Position numbers and translations under genes: made by a program
The notes under the pieces: generated by a model
The model's database searches: none
What the model was told of the DNA's origin: nothing
What the model saw: the letters and a program-made list of their open reading frames with translations, nothing else
Part shown: positions 6,019-12,406 of the stretch, in pieces
Layout: every line of letters begins with the position of its first letter
How positions within the stretch are numbered: position 1 is the stretch's first letter
Assembly (NCBI GenBank): GCA_013362295.1
Contig: JABFWJ010000297.1
Location: forward strand, 1 to 20,895
Length of the DNA stretch: 20,895 bases
Direction: 5' to 3'
From: Thermoleophilia bacterium
GTDB lineage: Bacteria; Actinomycetota; Thermoleophilia; Gaiellales; Gaiellaceae

Positions 6019-6470
6019 GCGATGAACGTCATCCGGTACTTGCCGATCTGCACTTCGTCGCCCTCGGTGAGCGGCGCGCTGTCGATGCGCTTGCGGTTGA
6101 CGAACGTCCCGTTCAGCGAGCCCTGGTCCTCCACGTGGAACTTGCCGTTCTGCTGCACGAGCACCGCGTGGTTGCGCGAGACGGTGACGTCGTCGAGGAA
6201 GATCTCGCAGTCTGGCGACCGCCCGATCCGCGTCCGGTCGCCGGTCGGCCTGAAGCTCTCCCCCGCTCTGCCACCGCCCGCGCGCACCACGAGCGCCGGG
6301 CCTTCGAGCCCGAAGTCCTCGTGCTCGAGGGCGCCGACCTCCTCCGCCGAGAACGTCTGTGTCGCCTCGACCGACGGCTCGCCCTTCGAGAGCAGCGCGC
6401 CGCATCGGGAGCAGTAGTTCGCGGACTCCGGATTCTGGAAGCCGCACTCCTGGCAGTAGACGACACTCAT
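6015..6470 (-). CDS. garA: Zinc-ribbon plus FHA protein, GarA/OdhI homologue
   Basis: A 151-residue protein. N-terminal C6-x2-C9 and C20-x2-C23 form a zinc ribbon. An EATQTF segment (35-40) follows, then an FHA domain (about 65-150) with the phosphopeptide-binding signature IGRSPDCEIFLDDVTVSRNHA, GSLNGTFVNRKRIDS and the closing GDEVQIGKYRMTF. The FHA part is strikingly close to mycobacterial GarA, which controls 2-oxoglutarate metabolism by phosphorylation-dependent self-binding. EATQTF aligns with GarA's ETTSVF: Thr37 matches the PknB site and Ala36 replaces the PknG site. Mycobacterial GarA has no zinc ribbon. A weak GAGAG lies upstream of the ATG. The gene is 36 bp after the RsiG-like gene and overlaps the MerR gene by 4 bp. 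Confidence 0.9.
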   Translation of the reverse strand: MSVVYCQECGFQNPESANYCSRCGALLSKGEPSVEATQTFSAEEVGALEHEDFGLEGPALVVRAGGGRAGESFRPTGDRTRIGRSPDCEIFLDDVTVSRNHAVLVQQNGKFHVEDQGSLNGTFVNRKRIDSAPLTEGDEVQIGKYRMTFIA

Positions 6471-6506
6471 CAGGACTGCTCTCTTGTCGCTCCGCCGAGC
6501 CTACGC

Positions 6507-6749
6507 TCAGGCCGGCGGCGCAGCCTTCCCCGTGAGGATGTCGGTGAGCCGGTCGACGTCGACCTGCTCCAGCACGCTGCGGCCGCCCGACTTCTGGAGG
6601 CGCGCCACGAGCTCCGCCCGCAGGATGTCGATCTTGCCGTGCAGCAGGCGGCGCTGGTAGCTGACCTCGCGCTCCTGCTGCTCGAGGTCTTCGATCAAGC
6701 TCTTCAGCGCGCCGTCGTCCAGCGAGCCGAGATCGGGGAGCGGTTCCAC
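6507..6749 (-). CDS. rsiG: RsiG-like c-di-GMP-responsive anti-sigma protein
   Basis: An 80-residue, mostly helical coiled-coil protein (LIEDLEQQEREVSYQRRLLH.. onward). It contains E26-x3-S30-x2-R33-x3-H37-x3-D41. The Streptomyces anti-WhiG factor RsiG binds cyclic di-GMP through E-x3-S-x2-R-x3-Q-x3-D repeats, so the match is exact except for His in place of Gln. One motif per chain is present, as in the homodimeric Rubrobacter form; a dimer would then provide two. The GTG start has a good AAAGGCGG ribosome-binding site. The likely job is to hold a WhiG/FliA-type sigma factor in a c-di-GMP-dependent way; no such sigma gene is in the window. Function is inferred from the motif and fold, not from full-length similarity. 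Confidence 0.7.
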   Translation of the reverse strand: MEPLPDLGSLDDGALKSLIEDLEQQEREVSYQRRLLHGKIDILRAELVARLQKSGGRSVLEQVDVDRLTDILTGKAAPPA

Positions 6750-6830
6750 ACTGCCGCCTTTCGTCGTCGGTCGAGAATGCCCTGGTTTTCACTGAGGGTA
6801 CAAGAAACCGTCAACCTCAGCTTAAGGGTT

Positions 6831-9335
6831 TCAGGCGCGGGCGCCGATCTCCTCCCGCTCGATCACGTCCGTGACGAGCGTCCGGAGCTCGTTCTCGAGG
6901 TCTTCGGAGGTCTCGGTCGTCTCGCCCTCGGCGTAGAGGTGGATCACGGGCTCGTCCGCGTCTGGGAGCACCTGCACCCAGCCGCGTTCGTCGAAGATCT
7001 TGATCCCGTCGGTCACGTCGACGTTCCCGTCCGCGTAGCGCTCGTTCAGGACGCGCATGACGGTGCCTTTCAGCGCCCATGGGCACTGCACCTGCCGGTG
7101 GATCAGGGTCGGGCGAGGGAGCTGGGCGACGAGCTTCGAGAGCGGCTGCTCGACGGCGGCGAGGAGCTCGAGGAGCTTGCAGAGGGAGGCGATCGCGTCG
7201 TAGGCGGGCAGGAAGCCCGGGAACACGAACCCGCCGCCGGGCGCCCCGGCGAAGATCACGCCGTCCGAGGCCGCCGCCTGCGTGAGGCCGGAGAGCGAGG
7301 CCTCGGTGCGGACGACGTTCAGCTTCCCGCCGACGACCTGCTCCACCTGGCTCGTCGCGGTGATCGGGACGGCGACCGTCCCACTGCTCCGCAGGCCGAT
7401 CAGGTGCAGGAAGAGGAGCAGCGCCTGGTCGGGGCGGACCTCCCGGCCGGTCTCGTCGATCAGGAAGATCCGTTCGGCAGAGCGATCGAAGACGGCGCCG
7501 AACGTCGCCTCGACCGTCGGCACGAGCCGGCGCGCCTGGTCGATCGTCTCGCCCAGCCGGACCGGCGCCGTCCCGACGTCCGACTCGAACGCGTGCGCGG
7601 TGATCGCCTCGACCCCGAGCGGCCCGAGCAGCAGCGGGAGGACGAAGCTGCCGGCCGAGTAGCCGTAGTCGACGACGATGCGGAAGCTGCGCGCCCTGAT
7701 CGCCTCTCCGTCGAGCTCCGCGAGCAGGTCGTTCGCGTAGCTCTCGCGCGCACGGGCCGGGTACCCGATCGACCCGACTGCGCCGAACGGGACGCGCCGC
7801 AGCTCCTGACGGGTGAAGTGCTTCTCGATCTCCTTCTGCATGGCCGTCGACAACGCGACGCCCGGCCGCTCGAAGAGCCTGATCTGCACCGCCTCCGGGT
7901 CGGTCGTCGACGCGCCGACATGGAACGACGCGTCGTAGCCCTGCGTCTTCATCAGGTGCTTGCCGACGGGTGCGGGCAGCGTGCGCAGGTCGGCGACGTG
8001 CACGCCGGTCGAGTTGAGGCCTGAGATCAGCGCGCGCTTGATCATCCGGTACGGCGGCGCGCTCTCGCGGCTCGCGACGACGCGCGCGCCACGCTTCAGC
8101 GACGTGCCGAGCGCGGCGCCGAAGCGCAGCGCGACCTCGGGCGTGAGGTCGACGTTGACGAGGCCGACGACACCGTCCTGTGAGAAGACACGGGTGGTGC
8201 CGCGCGACTCCCAGATCAGGCTCTCGTGGATCTGCGCGCCGTACTCGACCTCCTTGTACGGGTAGATGCGCACCCCCGGGAACACCGCCGACTGGTCGCC
8301 CAGCGTCACCTGGTCGCCGATCGCGACGCCCTCGTGCACGCGCGCGTGCGGCCGCACGTCGCAGTTGCGCCCGAGGATCGCGCCTTCGATGACGGCGCTG
8401 CGGCCGATGTAGCACGACGCGTCGATCACGGACCGCGCGACGCGCGAGCGCTCACGCAGCGTCGTGGTCGGTCCGAGCACGCTGTACGGGCCGACGGAGG
8501 ACTCCGGCGACACCGTGCAGTAGTTGCCGATGAACGCGGGGCCCTCGACGCCCTCGACGTCGTCGATCTCGACGCCTTCACCGATCCAGACGTCGCCGCG
8601 GATCTTCAGTCCCGGCACGTTGAGACGCACCTTCTCGTCGAGCGCGTCGAAGTTCGCCTGCCGGTACTGATCGAGGTTCCCGATGTCCTGCCAGTAGCCG
8701 TCGCAGACGTAGCCGTAGATCGGACGCCCCATCTCGAGCAGCAGCGGGAAGAGCTCCTTCGAGAAGTCGAACGGGCTGTCCGTCGGGATGTGGCGGAGCA
8801 CCTCCGGCTCGAGCACGTAGATGCCGGTGTTGATCGTGTCGGAGAACACCTGCCCCCACGACGGCTTCTCGAGGAACCGCTCGACGCGGCCGTCCTCGTC
8901 GGTGACGACGATCCCGAACTCGAGCGGGTTCTCGACCGATTTGAGCCCGATCGTGACGTCGGCGCCCTTCGCGCGGTGGAACTCGACGATCTGCTCGATG
9001 TCGATGTCGCAGAGCGCGTCGCCCGAGATGACGAGGAAGGTGTCGTCGAGGCGGTCGCTCGCGAGCCGCACCGAGCCGGCGGTCCCGAGCGGGCTCTCCT
9101 CGACCGAGTATTCGATGTTCAGGCCCAGGCTGTCGCCGTCCCCGAAGTAGGAGCGGATCGCCTGCGGCAGGAACGCGACGGTGATCACGATGTCTTCGAA
9201 GCCGTGGTCGCGCAGCAACTCGAGGATGTGCTCCATGCACGGCTTGCCGACGATCGGCACCATCGGCTTCGGCTGGTTCGACGTCAGCGGCCGCAGACGG
9301 GTTCCCTCACCCCCCGCCATGACAACAGCCCTCAC
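6831..9335 (-). CDS. manC: Mannose-1-phosphate guanylyltransferase fused to a degenerate phosphomannomutase domain
   Basis: An 834-residue, three-part protein. Residues 1-235 are a nucleotidyltransferase with VMAGGEGTRLRPLT, SGDALCDID (metal Asp) and the late GYWQDIGN motif, expected to join GTP and mannose 1-phosphate. Residues about 240-365 are a left-handed beta-helix of hexapeptide repeats (IGEGVEI, IGNYCTV, IGRSAVI, LGRNCDV). Residues about 380-834 have phosphohexomutase architecture but altered catalytic loops: GASTTDP (474-480) in place of TASHNP, FDRSAER (616-622) in place of the metal loop DGDADR, GAPGGGF (697-703) in place of GGExSGH, and DADEP (792-796) in place of SGTEP. The mutase part is therefore likely inactive or regulatory. 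The GTG start overlaps the pgsA stop (GTGA). The symbol is functional shorthand. Confidence 0.85.
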   Translation of the reverse strand: MRAVVMAGGEGTRLRPLTSNQPKPMVPIVGKPCMEHILELLRDHGFEDIVITVAFLPQAIRSYFGDGDSLGLNIEYSVEESPLGTAGSVRLASDRLDDTFLVISGDALCDIDIEQIVEFHRAKGADVTIGLKSVENPLEFGIVVTDEDGRVERFLEKPSWGQVFSDTINTGIYVLEPEVLRHIPTDSPFDFSKELFPLLLEMGRPIYGYVCDGYWQDIGNLDQYRQANFDALDEKVRLNVPGLKIRGDVWIGEGVEIDDVEGVEGPAFIGNYCTVSPESSVGPYSVLGPTTTLRERSRVARSVIDASCYIGRSAVIEGAILGRNCDVRPHARVHEGVAIGDQVTLGDQSAVFPGVRIYPYKEVEYGAQIHESLIWESRGTTRVFSQDGVVGLVNVDLTPEVALRFGAALGTSLKRGARVVASRESAPPYRMIKRALISGLNSTGVHVADLRTLPAPVGKHLMKTQGYDASFHVGASTTDPEAVQIRLFERPGVALSTAMQKEIEKHFTRQELRRVPFGAVGSIGYPARARESYANDLLAELDGEAIRARSFRIVVDYGYSAGSFVLPLLLGPLGVEAITAHAFESDVGTAPVRLGETIDQARRLVPTVEATFGAVFDRSAERIFLIDETGREVRPDQALLLFLHLIGLRSSGTVAVPITATSQVEQVVGGKLNVVRTEASLSGLTQAAASDGVIFAGAPGGGFVFPGFLPAYDAIASLCKLLELLAAVEQPLSKLVAQLPRPTLIHRQVQCPWALKGTVMRVLNERYADGNVDVTDGIKIFDERGWVQVLPDADEPVIHLYAEGETTETSEDLENELRTLVTDVIEREEIGARA

Positions 9336-9874
9336 GCCAGCACCTCACGCCGCGCCTTCAGCGCGTACTCGCCCAGCGCAACGAGCGCGAGCGCAAGCCC
9401 GCTCCAGAAGAACCAGAGCGGCCACTGTGTGCCGTCGTGCGTGACCATGATGAACCCCAGGGCCGCATAGAGCAGCCACGTCGCAACTTTTCCGACGCGG
9501 TTGACCTGAAACTCGTACCCGCGTCCCATGAGGACCGGCGTCCCCGCAAGCGCGAGCAGGTCGCGCGCCGGGATCAGCAACGCGAGCCATGGGAGGCGTC
9601 CCGCGTGGATGAGCATGATCACCGCCGCGTCGATCATCAGCCGGTCGGCGAGCGGGTCGGCGATCTTGCCGAATGCGGACTCGACGTGCCAGCGGCGCGC
9701 GAGGAAGCCGTCGATCTGGTCGGTCACACCGGCTGTGCCGAAGACGATTGCGGCCGGCCACGACCGTCCTCCGTCACAGGTCGCGATCAGCCACACGTAC
9801 ACGGGAATCAGGAGCATCCGCGCGACCGTGAGCGCGTTCGGAAGGCTGCGGATCAGAGCGCTGCGGCGGATCAC
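9332..9874 (-). CDS. pgsA: CDP-alcohol phosphatidyltransferase (PgsA family)
   Basis: A 180-residue integral membrane enzyme. It has the complete family signature D52-x2-D55-G56-x2-A59-R60-x8-G69-x3-D73-x3-D77 (TDQIDGFLARR...FGKIADPLAD), which binds the CDP-diacylglycerol pyrophosphate through divalent metal. About five hydrophobic helices flank it. The N terminus (SLPNALTVARMLLIPVYVWL) is typical of phosphatidylglycerophosphate synthases, so the alcohol is probably glycerol 3-phosphate; cardiolipin or inositol variants cannot be ruled out by eye. TATCCT stands 6 bases before the GTG, consistent with a leaderless start. Only 17 bp separate it from the divergent hutF start. It is the first gene of the block leading to manC. 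In M. tuberculosis pgsA2 also lies near garA and Rv1828. Confidence 0.88.
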   Translation of the reverse strand: MIRRSALIRSLPNALTVARMLLIPVYVWLIATCDGGRSWPAAIVFGTAGVTDQIDGFLARRWHVESAFGKIADPLADRLMIDAAVIMLIHAGRLPWLALLIPARDLLALAGTPVLMGRGYEFQVNRVGKVATWLLYAALGFIMVTHDGTQWPLWFFWSGLALALVALGEYALKARREVLA

Positions 9875-9880
9875 ACTGCA

Positions 9881-9891
9881 AGGATATTCCT
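9881..9891. promoter_or_regulatory. Compact divergent start region: pgsA -10 / hutF ribosome-binding site
   Basis: AGGATATTCCT does two jobs. On the minus strand TATCCT (9886-9881) lies 6 bases before the pgsA GTG, fitting a leaderless -10. On the plus strand AAGGA (9880-9884) lies 7 bases before the hutF GTG, fitting a Shine-Dalgarno sequence. The hutF promoter must then lie inside pgsA. Confidence 0.5.
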
Positions 9892-10905
9892 GTGCTGACG
9901 ATTCCAGGATTCGTCGATGCCCATTGCCATGCGTTTCAGCGGTCGCTCCGGGGCCTTGACAAGGGTGCGGACTTCTGGGCCTGGCGCGACGAGATGCTGG
10001 CGCTCGCCTCGTCCCTCTCCGTGGAGGAGATCCGCCGCGAGTACGTGGAGGTCTATCGCGAGCTGCGCGCCAACGGCTACACGGCCGTCGGCGAGTTCCA
10101 CTATCTCGGCATCGAGGAGGCGCGCGCCGCCGCCGGGGCGGCCGCCGAGGCCGGGATCGAGCTCACCCTGCTCTACGCCTGCTACCTCCGCGGCGGCATC
10201 GAGCGCTTCCGCCAGGGCTCGGTGGCCGAGTACCTGCACGGCCTCGAAGCCCTACGCGACGACGGGATCCGGGTCGGCCTCGCTCCGCACTCCGTGCGCG
10301 CCTGTCCGGCCGAGGCGCTGCGCGAGCTAGGCCGGTACGCCGCCGAGCATGAGCTGCCGCTGCACGTGCACGCCGACGAGCAGCCGCGCGAGATCCAGGA
10401 GTGCCTGGCCGAGCACGGGATCAGGCCGATCGAGCTGCTCGACCGCGAGGGCTGCCTCGGCCCGAGGACCACGGTGGTCCACGCCACGCACGCGGACGGC
10501 CACGAGCTCGACCTGCTCTGCGACGCCGGCTCGCGCATCTGCGCCTGCCCGACGACCGAGGCGAATCTCGGCGACGGGTTCCTGCCGGTCGCGCGCGTCT
10601 GCCATCGCGAGATCGGCCTCTGCATCGGCTCCGACTCGAACGTGCGCATCGACCCGCTCGAGGAGCTGCGCGAGCTCGAGGGTGTCGCACGGCGGCAGAC
10701 CGGCACGCGCGGCGTGATCTCGCTCGATTCACTCCTCTGCTTCGGCGCCGACGAAGGCGCGGCGTCGATCGGCATCGAGCGCTGGCCGGACGCGATCGTC
10801 GACCTGGACCACCCGCAGCTCCGCGGCGTCGACGAGGCTGCGGTCTACGAGGCCTTGGTCTTCAGCTGCAGCAGCGACGTGCTGCGGAACACGTCGGCCC
10901 AGTAG
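9892..10905 (+). CDS. hutF: HutF-like amidohydrolase, shortened (formimidoylglutamate deiminase family)
   Basis: A 337-residue metal-dependent amidohydrolase. Matches to HutF include PGFVDAHCHAFQRSLRGL (H11, H13 metal ligands), YTAVGEFHYLGIE, VGLAPHSVRACP, LPLHVHADEQPREI, VVHATHADGHE, CPTTEANLGDGF and IGSDSNVRIDPLEELRELE (metal/catalytic Asp). HutF hydrolyses N-formimino-L-glutamate to N-formylglutamate and ammonia in histidine breakdown. The usual protein is about 450 residues; this one starts at the first HxH strand and stops at VFSCSSDVLRNTSAQ. It therefore lacks the N-terminal beta strands and the last 35 or so C-terminal residues. No in-frame start exists upstream. No hutI, hutU or hutH is nearby, so the substrate could differ. 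The end overlaps the GH99-like gene by 61 bp. Confidence 0.8.
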   Translation: MLTIPGFVDAHCHAFQRSLRGLDKGADFWAWRDEMLALASSLSVEEIRREYVEVYRELRANGYTAVGEFHYLGIEEARAAAGAAAEAGIELTLLYACYLRGGIERFRQGSVAEYLHGLEALRDDGIRVGLAPHSVRACPAEALRELGRYAAEHELPLHVHADEQPREIQECLAEHGIRPIELLDREGCLGPRTTVVHATHADGHELDLLCDAGSRICACPTTEANLGDGFLPVARVCHREIGLCIGSDSNVRIDPLEELRELEGVARRQTGTRGVISLDSLLCFGADEGAASIGIERWPDAIVDLDHPQLRGVDEAAVYEALVFSCSSDVLRNTSAQ

Positions 10906-11876
10906 CGCGTGCGCGTCAGGTAAGCGCGCTCGGCCGCGACGCCGTGCAGCCCCCACGCGCCGTCGTAGCTCAGGTAGCGGTAGCGCCCGCGCCACCGGGG
11001 GCCGGAGGATGCCGGCTCGATCTGCGTGCCTTCGTGCCACTCGTTGTAGGAGGTGATCGTGACCCGGTCGGCGCGCGCGGTGATCGCCATCTTCCACATC
11101 GAGTCGTAGGTAGCTCCGTTGCGCCGCGGCTTCACGACCGGATCGCCGCTGCCGCGGCGCGCGTCGTAGCCCGGGCCGACCGACGGCGCGCACAGCAGCT
11201 TCACCGCACGCGCCTCCGAACAGATCCTCGCGAACTTCCCGCCGCCGTACACGACGATGTCGTAGGTGTAGACCCCGTCGAATCCCGCGGCCGCCGCCGC
11301 GCCGACGAGCGCCGTCTGCGCGAACAGCGTCGAGCCGCCCTCGTGCAGCACCGCGGCCGCGGCGGCCCAGTCGGCGACCGGCAGATCGAGCGGACGGTAG
11401 ACGTAGAAGATCCGGATGCCGAAGGTGCTCCGCAGGTACGCGACGTCCGCGACCGTGCTCGCGACGGTGCGGCCGTCGTACGGCTCCAGGTGCACCGCCA
11501 CCGCGAGCCCGTCCGTGCGCGCCGCCGCGACGACCTCGGCGAGCCGCCCGTCCTCCGGCGAGCCCTGTCCCCACCACGACACGGCGACCTCGTCGATCCC
11601 GGCCGCTCGCATGTCGTCCATCTGGGCACCCGTGACGAGGCGGTCCGACGACGAGTAGAGCCCACGCGAGGGGTAGTACGCCGAGGCGATGTCGTTCGGC
11701 GGTGCATGGCCGCGCTGTGCCCAGTGCTGGAACGCCCCGTCGCGCGTCGACGTCCCGTACCACGGGTAGTAGAAAGCGGACACGCGCACGCCGGCCCGGG
11801 CCGTGGCGGGCACGACCAGCACGAGCAGCGAGCAGAGGGCGAGTCGGCGCATGACGGGGGTCGCCTGTCCGATCAT
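10845..11876 (-). CDS. Secreted GH99-like glycosidase (endo-mannanase/mannosidase family)
   Basis: A 343-residue protein with a Sec signal peptide; the hydrophobic core LALCSLLVLVV is followed by an ATARA-type cleavage site. The mature part starts VSAFYYPWYG, the hallmark of GH99-like/GH71-type domains. It also has AVSWWGQGSPEDG, VHLEPYDGR (a Glu in the catalytic cleft) and TITSYNEWHEGTQIEPAS (the double-Glu motif). The family cleaves alpha-mannosides and alpha-glucosyl-mannosides by an inverting-type or epoxide mechanism; the substrate here is not determinable. No lipobox is present, so it should be secreted. The start could be 11876 (GGGAG 10 bases upstream) or the ATG at 11852, which gives a shorter n-region. 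It overlaps the hutF end by 61 bp. Confidence 0.82.
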   Translation of the reverse strand: MIGQATPVMRRLALCSLLVLVVPATARAGVRVSAFYYPWYGTSTRDGAFQHWAQRGHAPPNDIASAYYPSRGLYSSSDRLVTGAQMDDMRAAGIDEVAVSWWGQGSPEDGRLAEVVAAARTDGLAVAVHLEPYDGRTVASTVADVAYLRSTFGIRIFYVYRPLDLPVADWAAAAAVLHEGGSTLFAQTALVGAAAAAGFDGVYTYDIVVYGGGKFARICSEARAVKLLCAPSVGPGYDARRGSGDPVVKPRRNGATYDSMWKMAITARADRVTITSYNEWHEGTQIEPASSGPRWRGRYRYLSYDGAWGLHGVAAERAYLTRTRYWADVFRSTSLLQLKTKAS

Positions 11877-11898
11877 CTACCACGTGCTCCCGACGGAC

Positions 11899-11915
11899 AA
11901 CGGCCTCATGCCGTT
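11899..11915. repeat. Short inverted repeat in the divergent GH99/MshEN gene gap
   Basis: AACGGC and GCCGTT form perfect 6-bp arms with a CTCAT spacer. The site lies 23 bp upstream of the GH99-like start and 66 bp before the MshEN-like start. It may be an operator, but a single short palindrome is weak evidence. Confidence 0.3.
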
Positions 11916-11980
11916 TCCATACGTTCTGCCACCAAAAGAGGGATGCCGCCCGAAATGGGTGAGCCGATACCTCAAAAACA

Positions 11981-12406
11981 ATGGAATCTGCGGCGAAAAG
12001 GCGCCTCGGTGACATCATCGTCGAGCGCGGACTCGTGACGGCCGACCAGCTCGAGGAGGCCCTTCGCGTCCAGCGGACGACCGGCGGGAAGCTCGGCGAG
12101 GTACTCGTGGAGCTCGGCTTCATGACCCGCGTCGGCCTGGCGGGCGTGATCACCGAGCAATGGGATTCGCTGCGCCAGAGTGCGAACTCGCGCAGGAGCG
12201 TCCCGGCCCCGGCAGCCACTGCCGTTGCCGCCGCTCCCGCCCCGCCGGAGCCGTCGGTCGTCGAGACCGCGCTGCGTGAGCGGCTCGAGGCGCTGACCGT
12301 CGAGCTCGCGGCCCGCGACCAGCGGATCGCTCAGCAGGACGCGACGATCGCCACGCTGCTCGTGCAGCTCAACGCGGCGACGGCTCCGAGCTTCCCGGGC
12401 TTCTAG
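11981..12406 (+). CDS. MshEN-domain protein, candidate c-di-GMP receptor
   Basis: A 141-residue protein with no ATPase part. Residues 8-31 (RLGDIIVERGLV..L..L..Q) fit the 24-residue MshEN cyclic-di-GMP-binding motif at every defined position. Residues 37-60 repeat it with Lys for Arg at the start (KLGEVLVELGFM..L..I..Q). The two are separated by the expected 5 residues (RTTGG). An Ala/Pro linker (about 73-93) follows, then a coiled coil (ALRERLEALTVELAARDQRIAQQ). In GspE/MshE proteins this domain precedes the type II secretion or pilus ATPase; here it stands alone with a coiled coil. It may therefore be a c-di-GMP adaptor acting through protein-protein contact. No Shine-Dalgarno sequence is seen; TACCTC lies 7 bases before the ATG. 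The last 38 bp overlap the MFS gene. Confidence 0.72.
   Translation: MESAAKRRLGDIIVERGLVTADQLEEALRVQRTTGGKLGEVLVELGFMTRVGLAGVITEQWDSLRQSANSRRSVPAPAATAVAAAPAPPEPSVVETALRERLEALTVELAARDQRIAQQDATIATLLVQLNAATAPSFPGF

Noticed and set aside
8226..9470. Plus-strand 414-codon open frame
   Set aside because: Shadow of manC and pgsA on the other strand; its Val/Asp/Glu/Arg bias comes from the complementary codons.
9881..9891. Palindromic Shine-Dalgarno serving both pgsA and hutF
   Set aside because: AGGA does occur on both strands, but for pgsA it is 11 bases from the GTG, and TATCCT-6-GTG explains that start better as a leaderless one.
10401..12038. Plus-strand 545-codon open frame
   Set aside because: Off-frame to hutF and antisense to the GH99-like gene; low-complexity Arg/Ala content and no domain.
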